From contig JBBQHI010000001.1 of assembly GCA_038323835.1 (NCBI GenBank), positions 1-64,000 of the forward strand: a stretch of DNA of 64,000 nucleotides, read 5' to 3'. Position 1 is the stretch's first letter. Each line of letters begins with the position of its first letter. Shown here piece after piece: positions 24,157-32,848 of this stretch. The stretch is from JACVRW01 sp038323835. GTDB lineage: Bacteria > Actinomycetota > Thermoleophilia > Solirubrobacterales > Thermoleophilaceae. The position numbers and the translations under genes were made by a program. Below the pieces are notes generated by a model, which had not been told where the DNA came from, did not search any database, and saw only the letters and a list, made by a program, of their open reading frames with translations.

Positions 24157-26268
24157 ATGCAGCCTGAGAGATCCTTGAGAGCCGTGCCATGGGAGCCCCG
24201 TTACACAACAAGTCGTTCGGATCTGGTCGGGGACTTCTACGCTCCTGCCCTTTACCGCGCAACAACCTACGATCGCGCCACTGGATACTTCCGGTCGAGC
24301 TTTTACGGCCTGACAAGGAGCGAGGTTGCCGCGTTCGCGGTGCGAGGGGGCTCAATACGATTGATCTGCTCGCCGGACCTCGATCCAAGCGACATCGACG
24401 AGATAGAGAGAGGGCAAGGCGCCGTCGCAGCCGCGAATGCCGCGCTGAAACGCGAGCTCGAGAGGGTGCTGCTGCATCCGCACGCGTCCTCAGGAGGCGA
24501 GATGCTGGCCGCTCTACTTGCGACGAGGGCACTCGAGATACGCCTCGCTGTCCCATCCGGCTCTGGAATCTTTCACGACAAGTTCGGGATTTTTCAGGAT
24601 GTGCGCGACGACCGAGTCTCATTCGCGGGCAGCATTAACGAGACATGGAAAGCGTGGCACCCGCTAGGAAACCACGAATCATTCGAGGTATTCACGAGCT
24701 GGTCCGAAGACGGGACCAGAACCGCAGACCACGCGGCGCTGTTCGCTGACCTCTGGGAATCACGTGACGATCGACTCTCTGTGACAGTGCCGACGCCAGA
24801 GACCTTACGCGCGCTCCAGAGCAGAGGAACTCGGGACCCGGACCAGGTGCTCACGGAGATTGTCGGGGCCAGCCCGCTTAGCCGTGGCCGGGGGCTGCGG
24901 CCCCTGTTTGATCACCAGCGTGCTGCTCTACGCGCGTGGCACGCCCATGAAAAACGGGGCATCCTGAAACACGCAACTGGAAGCGGGAAGACCGTCACTG
25001 CCCTTTCCGCGATCAGCGAGCACCTGGCATCAGGTAAGCCCGCCATTGTTGTTGTCCCGAGCACGTTACTGGTAGCGCAGTGGGATAGGGAAGCACGACA
25101 AGAATTGGCGGGGCTAGATCCAGCTGTTCTCCTCGCGGGCGGAGGGCACGCCCGATGGCGCCAGCACCTCCGCGCGTTTACGGTTCCGGACGGAGACTGC
25201 CGTCTCACTATCGCGACCCTGGCTACCGCGAGCTCGCCTGACTTTCTCGAGCGGCTCTCGCAAGGCGATCATCTGCTTATGGTGGCCGACGAGGTTCATC
25301 GCCTTGGCGCGCCGAGTGCCCAGTCGCTGCTAACCCTGCGGACTGGGCCACGTCTGGGACTCAGCGCCACGCCAGAGCGGGCAGGAGACCCAGATGGCAC
25401 GGCGGCCGTGTTTGACTATTTCGGGGGCATCGTCCCCCCGGACTTCACCCTTGCCGACGCGATTGCGGCTGGCCGCTTAACTCCTTATCAGTATCACGTG
25501 CATATTGTTGATCTAACACCTGACGAGCAGGAAGAGTGGGAGTCGCTGACACAACGAATCCGTCAGCTCTCGGCCATTACCTCGAGTGGCAAGACCACAG
25601 GGGGCGCACTGGCCCGCCTCGACCCACACCTGAAGTGGCTCCTGATCCGACGGGCTCGAATCGCACGGGGTGCTCAGGGCAAGGCGCCGTTAGTGGCGTC
25701 GATCGTAGGTCGAAACTACTGCGATGGCGAACATTGGCTCGTGTATTGTGACGACAGCGCGCAACTACGGCGGGCGAGGGCCGAGCTCGACGAAATCGGT
25801 GTCCCATCGATGGAGTACCGGTCGGAGATGCGGTCTGACCGCGCGGCTACGCTCTCACGCTTCGAGCGCGACGGTGGCGTCGTCGTGGCCATCAAGTGTC
25901 TCGATGAGGGAGTCGACATTCCGGCCGTCTCGAACGCGGTGATTGTGGCCTCAAGTCGCAATCCAAGAGAGTTCATCCAACGCAGGGGGCGCGTACTTCG
26001 GCGCTACCCCGGAAAGTGGACAGCCGTCATCCACGATGTCATCGTTCGTCCGCCAGACCCATCAGGGGACGACTACAAGAGCCTAGTCGTGGGCGAGATC
26101 GCTCGAGCGTTGGAGTTCTCCAGGCACGCCGTCAATGAAAGCGCGGCCTTGAGCCTGCAGCGTCTCGTCGTCGAGTGGGACCTTGACGCGGGGACGATGA
26201 GTGCTGCAGGGTTCGAGGAGGATGAGGAGGAGCATGACGAAAGTGAGCAGGGTGGCGGATATACCTGA
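24157..26268 (+). CDS. PLD-nuclease / SF2 helicase restriction-like protein
   Basis: 703 residues. The N-terminus is a phospholipase-D-type nuclease domain: TGYFRSSFYGL, then His140-Asp-Lys142 (FHDKFGIF) and FAGSINET with Asn161-Glu162. The helicase core follows with HQRAALRAW, Walker A ATGSGKT (273-279), DEVH (378-381), GLSATP and a C-terminal domain with CLDEGVDIPA and QRRGRVLRRYPG. PLD-SF2 fusions occur in restriction and defence loci, where the helicase translocates and the PLD domain cuts. The C-terminus is acidic (EEDEEEHDESEQ), and its coding end overlaps the next gene by 35 bases. GC content drops from here on. Confidence 0.88.
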   Translation: MQPERSLRAVPWEPRYTTSRSDLVGDFYAPALYRATTYDRATGYFRSSFYGLTRSEVAAFAVRGGSIRLICSPDLDPSDIDEIERGQGAVAAANAALKRELERVLLHPHASSGGEMLAALLATRALEIRLAVPSGSGIFHDKFGIFQDVRDDRVSFAGSINETWKAWHPLGNHESFEVFTSWSEDGTRTADHAALFADLWESRDDRLSVTVPTPETLRALQSRGTRDPDQVLTEIVGASPLSRGRGLRPLFDHQRAALRAWHAHEKRGILKHATGSGKTVTALSAISEHLASGKPAIVVVPSTLLVAQWDREARQELAGLDPAVLLAGGGHARWRQHLRAFTVPDGDCRLTIATLATASSPDFLERLSQGDHLLMVADEVHRLGAPSAQSLLTLRTGPRLGLSATPERAGDPDGTAAVFDYFGGIVPPDFTLADAIAAGRLTPYQYHVHIVDLTPDEQEEWESLTQRIRQLSAITSSGKTTGGALARLDPHLKWLLIRRARIARGAQGKAPLVASIVGRNYCDGEHWLVYCDDSAQLRRARAELDEIGVPSMEYRSEMRSDRAATLSRFERDGGVVVAIKCLDEGVDIPAVSNAVIVASSRNPREFIQRRGRVLRRYPGKWTAVIHDVIVRPPDPSGDDYKSLVVGEIARALEFSRHAVNESAALSLQRLVVEWDLDAGTMSAAGFEEDEEEHDESEQGGGYT

Positions 26269-26473
26269 GAACACCGCGCGGCTCGAGCAGATCCTTCTGC
26301 GGAACCGTGAGACGCTCGGCGTGGAAGTCCCGGAGGGGCTATTGCTGGAAATAGCCGAGATTGAGGAGCAGAACCAGTTCGACGATGACCGCAGGAAGGC
26401 GCGCGACTCCATTCGCGCGGTTGTCACAAGTACTGGTAAGGAAATCAGGCTTGCCGAGGTCAGCACGGCATGA
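26234..26473 (+). CDS. DNA-modification-system-type small acidic protein
   Basis: 79 residues from the ATG at 26234, directly after GAGGAGG and inside the end of the helicase gene. It is predominantly helical and acidic (NTARLEQILLRNRETLGVEVP, LLLEIAEIEEQNQFDDDRRKA). Small proteins of this type sit just before DndD-like ATPases in DNA-modification loci; that resemblance is from memory and is moderate. Its stop overlaps the ATPase start (ATGA), implying coupled translation and perhaps a complex. Confidence 0.65.
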   Translation: MTKVSRVADIPENTARLEQILLRNRETLGVEVPEGLLLEIAEIEEQNQFDDDRRKARDSIRAVVTSTGKEIRLAEVSTA

Positions 26474-28476
26474 TGCTCTTAAAGTGTGTAAACATCGAGA
26501 ATTTCGGCCCGTATTATGGTAAACACTCTTTGACCCTTAAAGGGGACACTGACGAGCTCGTGATAATTCACGGCGAGAATATGGCGGGAAAGACGAGTTT
26601 CTTAAACGCCATACGCTGGTGTCTGTATGGAGTTGCAAAGGACCGTAGCGGGGGAGCGATACCTACGGTACAGCTGATAAACACCGGCGCCGTTTCAGAG
26701 GGTAGTAAGCGTGTGTCGGTCGAGATCATGATCGTAGATCGGGACGCCGACGGCGACACAGACGTTCACCTGCGCCGGCAGCGACAGGGGAAGAGCGGTA
26801 TTGCGAACCCCACCGCGGACAAGGATTTTGACGAGTTTCTCGATGTCGATGTCGCAGGAAACGTGCTCCCAGATGATCAGTTTGACGACCAGGTCAACAA
26901 TCTGATGCCGGAGCGCATTTCGCGGTTCTTTCTGTTCGACGGTGAGTTACTCAAAGAGTACGAAGAGCTCGTCCGCGAGGACAGCAGCATGCACGCGCGG
27001 GAAGTTAAGCGAGCGATCGAGATGATCTTAGGAGTCCCGGCAGCGCAGAACGGAAAGACGGACCTGGACGAGCTTGGCGCGAAGGCCGCGCGGGCGTATA
27101 ACCGCGAAGCCAAGAAGCACGCGGACATCCACGAGAGCGCGGAGGCTGCCGACCGCCTCCGAGACGAGGTAGAGACCGTCGCGGAGGAGGTTAAGGAGCT
27201 CGAGCGGCAGCGGGGTATCACACAGAAGCAACTCACCGACATCAGAGAGGACCTTGCCAGCCAGGACCATTTGGCTGACAAAGCAAAGACGCTCGGCGAC
27301 CTGGAGGATCGGCTGGAGACCCTTGCGGTCGCGCGAAAAGAGAAGGAGCAGCATCGGCGGGAGCTAGCGAGAGACCTGTGGCGAGACGTGCTTGAGCCGC
27401 GTCTGCGACACGAGGTAGACAAGCTCGAACGTGAGCGCGAGGCGATAGGCAAGGCGATGAACGAGAAGAGCGTCTTACTGCAGGAACGTGCCAAGCAGCA
27501 CAAGGCGATCGAAGAAGAGAAGTGCGCGACATGCGGCCAAGACATCCCTGAAGATCGGAAGATGAAGGCGAAAGCAAGTCTTGCTGGCGTCGAGGAGCGG
27601 CTGGAACAACTCGAAGCTATGGCTGATGGCGACCGACACGACTCGCTGGGAGCCACTATCAAACGAATGCGAGATGTGGCGCCTGCTGGTGTCTCCACCG
27701 CGCTCGTCGAGATCGAGGGTGACCTCGCGCGGAACGACACCGACAGAGTGAAGATGCAGCGGCGGAAGGTGGGAGTCGAGGATGATCTCCGAGGGTTCGA
27801 CCCAGACCGGATCCGTAAGCACGAGCGCGAAAAGGATGGCCTTCTGCGGCTCATCGGGAAGCACGACGACGCGATCGGGCGGGCCACGGATACTTTGGCG
27901 GAGAAACGACACGATCTGCGCGAGCACCAGAAGAAGATGCAAAGTCGGGACGAGCCAACCCTTAATCAGCTCCGAATCGAGCGAGACCTCTATGAGGGAG
28001 CCGGCGCTATCTTCGAGGCATCGATCAGCGACCTCACCGACGAGTTACGAGGCCGGGTGGAAGAGGAAGCCTCATCGATCTTCAAAAGCTTGACCACCGA
28101 TTCTTCATATGCGGGATTGCGAATTAACGAGAATTACGGCCTCTCGATTGTGGCTAATACGGGCGACATTGTGCCCGTACGATCCGCCGGAGCCGAGCAG
28201 ATTGTCGCTCTCTCGTTGATTGGAGCGTTAAATCGACTGGCAGCAAAGCGGGGGCCCGTAATTATGGACACCCCGTTCGGCCGTCTCGACCGCAGCCACC
28301 GGGAGAACATCATGCGTTTCGTACCGACCCTTGCGGATCAAGTGGCGCTTTTGGTCCACAGCGGCGAGATTGATCCCGAACGTGACTTGGGGCCCGTCAA
28401 AGGCAAGATATCGGGGGAATACCGAATTGTTCACGTGGAAAGCACTAAGAGCAGGCTTGAGAAGAGCTCGGGATGA
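26470..28476 (+). CDS. DndD-like SMC/Rad50-type ATPase
   Basis: 668 residues. Walker A is GENMAGKT (35-42). The FFLFDGELL segment (153-161) is typical of DndD. Long coiled coils flank a Rad50-type zinc hook, Cys352-Ala-Thr-Cys355. The ABC signature region is RSAGAEQIVALSLI (571-584), and Walker B plus D-loop are VIMDTPFGRLD (597-607). These fit DndD, the ATPase of phosphorothioation (Dnd) and related systems. No DndA, DndB or DndC is present, so a sulfur role is not supported here. Both ends overlap neighbours by 4 bases. The DNA is clearly less GC-rich than the window average, with many AAA, TTA and AAT codons, suggesting transfer. Confidence 0.85.
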   Translation: MMLLKCVNIENFGPYYGKHSLTLKGDTDELVIIHGENMAGKTSFLNAIRWCLYGVAKDRSGGAIPTVQLINTGAVSEGSKRVSVEIMIVDRDADGDTDVHLRRQRQGKSGIANPTADKDFDEFLDVDVAGNVLPDDQFDDQVNNLMPERISRFFLFDGELLKEYEELVREDSSMHAREVKRAIEMILGVPAAQNGKTDLDELGAKAARAYNREAKKHADIHESAEAADRLRDEVETVAEEVKELERQRGITQKQLTDIREDLASQDHLADKAKTLGDLEDRLETLAVARKEKEQHRRELARDLWRDVLEPRLRHEVDKLEREREAIGKAMNEKSVLLQERAKQHKAIEEEKCATCGQDIPEDRKMKAKASLAGVEERLEQLEAMADGDRHDSLGATIKRMRDVAPAGVSTALVEIEGDLARNDTDRVKMQRRKVGVEDDLRGFDPDRIRKHEREKDGLLRLIGKHDDAIGRATDTLAEKRHDLREHQKKMQSRDEPTLNQLRIERDLYEGAGAIFEASISDLTDELRGRVEEEASSIFKSLTTDSSYAGLRINENYGLSIVANTGDIVPVRSAGAEQIVALSLIGALNRLAAKRGPVIMDTPFGRLDRSHRENIMRFVPTLADQVALLVHSGEIDPERDLGPVKGKISGEYRIVHVESTKSRLEKSSG

Positions 28477-28901
28477 GTAGCGAATCGGCATCTAGCCAAG
28501 AGAAGGATCTCGTACAAATCGGCGCGAGCCAGCAATCACGAGATGTGCTCGACAGATTGAAGGACGCCGGGCACATTGAGGATTACATGGACGGATATCG
28601 ATTGGCGATTGCGCTCGCCATAGGATTCGGCCGCGAGCCAGCGCTCGCGCCGCGGGGCGAACGAAAGACGATGTTCGCGGTAGGGAACTTGGACCCCGAC
28701 AATGCGCTCCGCGAAGCGATTAGGGAGATTTACCCGCAAGCCAGATCTGTGCCTAGTCGAGCGGCGGAGGATCTAGCAGAGCAGGGTCTAGCGATTGCTA
28801 AGGACAAGTACATGCAGGGCGAGGAGCTGTCATTCGCTGAGATTGTCAGCGCGGTCCAGAAAGCCAACGAGCTTGCGGGTGAGTCTCCGTCTAAGGCGTG
28901 A
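28473..28901 (+). CDS. DndE-like small protein
   Basis: 142 residues, coupled to the DndD-like gene by an ATGA overlap. The core (IGASQQSRDVLDRLKDAGHIEDYMDGYRLAIALAIGFGREP, described in pieces) has the helical, ribbon-helix-like look of DndE: a short N-terminal strand, then a helix pair with an alanine/isoleucine-rich face. DndE itself is about 110 residues, and here the C-terminus is extended (SFAEIVSAVQKANELAG). Assignment rests on position and fold pattern, not on a firm signature. It probably binds DNA or the ATPase. Confidence 0.55.
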   Translation: MSSESASSQEKDLVQIGASQQSRDVLDRLKDAGHIEDYMDGYRLAIALAIGFGREPALAPRGERKTMFAVGNLDPDNALREAIREIYPQARSVPSRAAEDLAEQGLAIAKDKYMQGEELSFAEIVSAVQKANELAGESPSKA

Positions 28902-28941
28902 GAGCACCCGCGACAATCCAGGTTGACCGACTCGATCCCCC

Positions 28942-30132
28942 TTGCTTAGTCCTGGCCCGCCACGGGACAGGACCGGACGGGCATCGCCGTTCGCGGTGCC
29001 CGGCGGGGACGCAGGGTTTGACGATCTAGGGGAGACAAGCCGACAAGCCCGGAGGGCCGCTCTAGAGCGGTTGATAGTCGGCGCGGTGGACACGCACTTG
29101 AGTCCGGTCAAGGTTTCCACGCACGTAGACACCATCGCGAGGCTGCTCGATGAGGCTCGTGCGGATTACACAATGAGCGAGGTCACAGATGGTGTGGCCA
29201 GAGTTGTGCGGCGAGGGCGCGTCCGGACTGATCGGCATGGCAGGCTGGTGCCAGTACTTGCGCACCGGTCTTCGGGCAAGACGGCGAGTGCGTTTGCGCG
29301 GGCCCGGCAGAGCGCGGACGAGGTAGCCGAGTATGAGGCGCCTGCCGACTCAGCGCGTGACTGGCCGACCCTGCGGCTTATGAAGCATCATCTGCTCAGC
29401 GGTGAGAGTGAACGGCGCATTGGAACACGGGCGCAGGGCGGCGATCGGGAGGCAGTGAACCACCTCGTCGTCCATAATCTTCGACTCGTCTGGTCGACCA
29501 TCCGGGGACCAGAGGCCTCGGCGCCTTTCGATCGTGAAGACGAGTTTCAAGAGGCTTGCATCGGACTCATTCGTGCGGCGGAGAAATTTGATGCCTCCCG
29601 GGGCTTTAAGTTTTCGACCTACGCGTCATGGTGGATCAGGCAAGCCGCCTCGCGCGGGCGGGCAGATCGAGGTCGGGTAATTCGGCTACCGGTGCACATC
29701 GACTCACAAGTACAGGCGATTCAGCGCTTTCGCCGGCGTTATCAGCGCGATCATGGTTGCGATCCGGATGCCGAGCTTGTCGCGAAGCGACTCGACCGTC
29801 CTTTGGCTGACGTGAAATCCATGATCGAGACTGGTCAGGTCGTCCTCTCGCTTGACGACCCGGAGGTTCAAGCCCCAACTGAGCCTGTGTGGTTCCCCAA
29901 TGAGGACGAGGGCAGGGTCGAACGCGCAGCGGCTTTGCGTTCGATGATTGCGCGACGGCTTGACGCCAGAGAGAAGAGGATTCTAGAGATGCGCTTTGGG
30001 CTTGGAGGGCAGGCACCACGTACGCTCGACCAGGTAGGCAGGGACCTGGGCGTCACGCGCGAGCGGATCCGCCAGATCCAAAGCAACGCGATGGGGAAGC
30101 TCCGAGAAGGACTCGAACGGGGCTCAGATTAG
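28942..30132 (+). CDS. Sigma-70 family factor (RpoD-like) within the defence-like operon
   Basis: 396 residues from TTG at 28942; a GTG at 28996 is an alternative, and neither has a good ribosome site. Sigma region 2 lies at about 168-240 (NHLVVHNLRLV, EDEFQEACIGLIRAAEKFD, FKFSTYASWWIRQA), region 3 at about 245-310, and region 4 at about 325-392 (LDAREKRILEMRFGLGG, LDQVGRDLGVTRERIRQIQ). The first 160 residues are an unusual extension with no family I recognise. All functional regions are intact, so it should bind core RNA polymerase. It sits between the DndE-like gene and a DNA methyltransferase, suggesting dedicated transcription of this locus or a role in sensing infection. Confidence 0.85.
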   Translation: MLSPGPPRDRTGRASPFAVPGGDAGFDDLGETSRQARRAALERLIVGAVDTHLSPVKVSTHVDTIARLLDEARADYTMSEVTDGVARVVRRGRVRTDRHGRLVPVLAHRSSGKTASAFARARQSADEVAEYEAPADSARDWPTLRLMKHHLLSGESERRIGTRAQGGDREAVNHLVVHNLRLVWSTIRGPEASAPFDREDEFQEACIGLIRAAEKFDASRGFKFSTYASWWIRQAASRGRADRGRVIRLPVHIDSQVQAIQRFRRRYQRDHGCDPDAELVAKRLDRPLADVKSMIETGQVVLSLDDPEVQAPTEPVWFPNEDEGRVERAAALRSMIARRLDAREKRILEMRFGLGGQAPRTLDQVGRDLGVTRERIRQIQSNAMGKLREGLERGSD

Positions 30133-30185
30133 CGGGCCTGCTGCGGACAGAGCTTGGCGTCGCCCGCGCTCCGTAGAGTAGAGAC

Positions 30186-31136
30186 GTGGGCATCTTCGAG
30201 CACCGCGACACCGACGGCCTGAGAGCTATGTACTCGACGACTCTGGGCACCGCGTGGCTTGGCGACGCGGTCGACGTGCTGGAGAAAGAGGTAGACGACC
30301 AGTCCGTCGATCTCATTCTCACTTCGCCCCCGTTTGCCTTACAGCGCCCAAAGGAGTATGGGAACGAGAGCCAAGGATCTTACGTCGATTGGTTCATGCC
30401 ATTCGCCGACGAGTTCTGGCGGGTCCTTAAGCCAACGGGGAGTCTCGTCATCGATCTCGGAGGAGCTTGGGAGGCGGGCCAGCCTGTCAAGAGCCTCTAC
30501 GCATTTGAACTCCTATTGGCATTGTGCCGGCGGCCACGGGAACCATTTGTGTTAGCCCAAGACTTCTACTGGTATAACCCCGCGCGCTTACCGAGCCCTG
30601 CTCAATGGGTAACTGTGGAGCGACGCCGAGCCAAGGATGCGGTTGATTATCTATGGTGGCTCGCCAAAGGTCCGGACGCGAAGGCGGACAATGCCAAAGT
30701 CCTAACCGAGTACAAGGGGGCAATGAAGAAGCTCATAGAGACGGGCACCTACAACCGCGGGCGTCGGCCGTCTGGCCACGTCGTCACGGAGGGCTTCACT
30801 ATCGACCGCGGCGGAGCCATTCCGCCAAACTTGCTTGCCATTTCCAACACGGGAAATGATCGAGGCTACCTTGACGCCTGTAAGAAGCGCGGCCTTCGAT
30901 CGCACCCGGCGCGCTTTCCGGCCGCGCTTCCAGAGTTCTTTATCGAGTTCCTCACGGAGCCGGGTGATCTGGTTGTCGATCCGTTCGCCGGCAGCAACAT
31001 CACTGGGCATGTCGCAGAGGAGCATGGCCGGCGATGGATCGCGATGGATACTGATGAGGACTATTTGCAGGGGTCGCAAGCACGGTTTGAGTCTCTCCAG
31101 CTTCGGCTCGCCGAACGGGTAACGGATGACTCCTAA
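30186..31136 (+). CDS. DNA methyltransferase, beta class, N4-cytosine type
   Basis: 316 residues from GTG at 30186. Catalytic motif IV is TSPPF (46-50) near the N-terminus and the SAM-binding motif I (DPFAGS, 265-270) is near the C-terminus, the beta-class order. SPPF, rather than DPPY, is usual in N4-cytosine enzymes such as the PvuII type. A target-recognition stretch probably lies between about 100 and 250. Its end overlaps the GHKL ATPase gene by 11 bases. No restriction endonuclease is adjacent in the classical type II layout, so the modification likely marks self DNA for the surrounding effector genes. Confidence 0.88.
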   Translation: MGIFEHRDTDGLRAMYSTTLGTAWLGDAVDVLEKEVDDQSVDLILTSPPFALQRPKEYGNESQGSYVDWFMPFADEFWRVLKPTGSLVIDLGGAWEAGQPVKSLYAFELLLALCRRPREPFVLAQDFYWYNPARLPSPAQWVTVERRRAKDAVDYLWWLAKGPDAKADNAKVLTEYKGAMKKLIETGTYNRGRRPSGHVVTEGFTIDRGGAIPPNLLAISNTGNDRGYLDACKKRGLRSHPARFPAALPEFFIEFLTEPGDLVVDPFAGSNITGHVAEEHGRRWIAMDTDEDYLQGSQARFESLQLRLAERVTDDS

Positions 31137-32835
31137 AGCAGTGACCACCGGTAGACGCGATGAGGTCGCCGGTTCTGTGGACCTCCGCTACGTGGCTCGA
31201 GCGGGCCTATTGCCCGAGCTGAGCCGGCAGACCTATGACAGTCTGTGGAAAGCGACCCGCGAAGCCGTCCTCAACAGTGTGGACGCGGGGGCAGGACGAA
31301 TCGAGGTAGACCTCTCGCGGGTGATCAGCGAGGGAGTGCTCGAGGTCGTAGATGACGGCGCGGGCATGACTCTTCCCGACTTCTGCGAGCGTTTCATGAG
31401 CCTGGGCGGTTCAGGTCGTTTCGGCGACGACACGCGTTTTGGCCGCATCGGAATCGGCTCCCTCGCGTTGCTCCAATACGGCCACGCAGCAGTCATAGAG
31501 AGCAAGGTTCGTGGAGCCCGGACGTTCATGCGCGCTCGGATCTGCCACCCATGGGATCTCGGGGTCGATCAGCGGCAAGAGACACTCAGCGATCTCCCAG
31601 CGGGCACCGCAGAGGAGGTGTCGTACGACGGAGATGCAGAGGAGCACTTTACGCGGGTCCGCCTCGAGGACGTCAACGAGCATGTGGCTGCTGTCGTGTC
31701 GGACCCCACCAAGTTCTACTCCTATTGCGACAGGTTGCAACGGGTGCTTCCTCTCCCACTGGCGGGCAGTCGCCTCCTCGAGTGCCTCCGCGAGAGTGAT
31801 CATCCGACAGTCGATGCCCTCGAGGTCCACGTCGCGGCGTGGTCCGCACCGGTGGTGGTGCATTCTCCCTGGCAGCGGAACATCACTCTGCTTCGTCGAA
31901 CGTTTGGGGAAGACGCTGTAGGAACAGAAGAGTGGACTGGACCACCCCAGGCGATCCACAAGTCAATTACTGTTCGAGCGGATGGAGAACGCCGCAGAGT
32001 CACTATCATTGGCTACTTACTTACTCAAAGGCGTGCGCTAACGACCTGGTCAGGTATCACCGCGAGGGTACAGAATGTTGCAGTCGAGGAGCAGACGTTC
32101 TTCGACGTCACTGCCGACCCCGGGTTTCGGAAATACGTATCCGGCGAGGTGTGGATTCTCGGCGACGTGAGTCGAGAGCGGCTCATCAATATCGACCGGT
32201 CCTCGTTCAACCGCGAGGCCGCTGATTATAAGGCGATTAGACGCTACATGAGCGAGTGCGTCGTCGAGTTTAAAAATACGCGGGTCCAGCGGATACAGCG
32301 AGCAAAGGTTGCGGTCAAGAAGCGGCTAGACGAACATGTCGCGACGATCACTGCGGTCCGCCGCGTGGTGGCGTCGCTCCCTGCGGCCGATGGTCGGGCG
32401 CTGCCCTCGTCAGAGCCGCATCGGAGAGCATCCGCCAGCTATGGGGCACTCCTGCACGATCTGGAGACGCTAGGTGCCGAGGTACGTGTCGAGGCAGGGG
32501 ACCAAGATGCTCGACGTCCGTACGTACTCGACGCGACCGACGATGGGCGACGCGTGAAGATCCACCTGTCAAAGGATTTGGTCGATCCGATGGTTGAGCA
32601 CGGGAAGTTCGCTTACGCGGTGCAGGTCGTGCGAGCGGGGCCCTCGACACCGCCAGTCGTGGTTCGACAGCGTCCCCGCAGGATCATTCTGAACCTAGAT
32701 CACCCGGCCCACACCGGCGGGTCCACCCCCACGCTGCAAGCAAGCGTTGCGTTGGAGTTCGCCTACCTCTTCGGCGCCAGCGCGGGCGCGGAGGGCGTAT
32801 ACGACCAGATGATCAGGATCCTCCGCGGGGTCTAG
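31126..32835 (+). CDS. GHKL (Hsp90/MutL-like) ATPase
   Basis: 569 residues. The Bergerat ATP fold is clear: TREAVLNSVDA with Glu46, Asn50 and Asp53; DDGAGM (76-81); and FGRIGIGS (105-112). The remaining 450 residues contain a transducer-like region (ERLINIDRSSFNRE) and no nuclease motif that I recognise. GHKL ATPases of this type occur with methyltransferases in several defence loci, for example the MutL-like member of MutL/Z1/AIPR clusters, but no Z1 or AIPR gene is present here. Its 11-base overlap with the methyltransferase suggests they work together. It is the last plus-strand gene of the series. Confidence 0.85.
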   Translation: MTPKAVTTGRRDEVAGSVDLRYVARAGLLPELSRQTYDSLWKATREAVLNSVDAGAGRIEVDLSRVISEGVLEVVDDGAGMTLPDFCERFMSLGGSGRFGDDTRFGRIGIGSLALLQYGHAAVIESKVRGARTFMRARICHPWDLGVDQRQETLSDLPAGTAEEVSYDGDAEEHFTRVRLEDVNEHVAAVVSDPTKFYSYCDRLQRVLPLPLAGSRLLECLRESDHPTVDALEVHVAAWSAPVVVHSPWQRNITLLRRTFGEDAVGTEEWTGPPQAIHKSITVRADGERRRVTIIGYLLTQRRALTTWSGITARVQNVAVEEQTFFDVTADPGFRKYVSGEVWILGDVSRERLINIDRSSFNREAADYKAIRRYMSECVVEFKNTRVQRIQRAKVAVKKRLDEHVATITAVRRVVASLPAADGRALPSSEPHRRASASYGALLHDLETLGAEVRVEAGDQDARRPYVLDATDDGRRVKIHLSKDLVDPMVEHGKFAYAVQVVRAGPSTPPVVVRQRPRRIILNLDHPAHTGGSTPTLQASVALEFAYLFGASAGAEGVYDQMIRILRGV

Positions 32836-32848
32836 CCGTCGCGGAGGA
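32819..32848 (+). terminator. Possible terminator hairpin at the end of the defence-like series
   Basis: An 8-base stem (TCCTCCGC / GCGGAGGA) with a 14-base loop spanning the stop codon of the GHKL gene. There is no T-tract, so the call is weak. Confidence 0.3.

Noticed and set aside
30132..30185. A separate sigma-70 promoter for the methyltransferase
   Set aside because: TTGGCG and TAGAGT are only 14 bases apart and match poorly; the genes are close enough to be read from upstream.
20418..32835. BREX, DISARM or a standard Dnd/Ssp system
   Set aside because: No PglZ, BrxC or BrxL; no DrmA-type DUF1998 helicase or DrmB; and no DndA/B/C or SspA-D sulfur genes. The set does not match those layouts.
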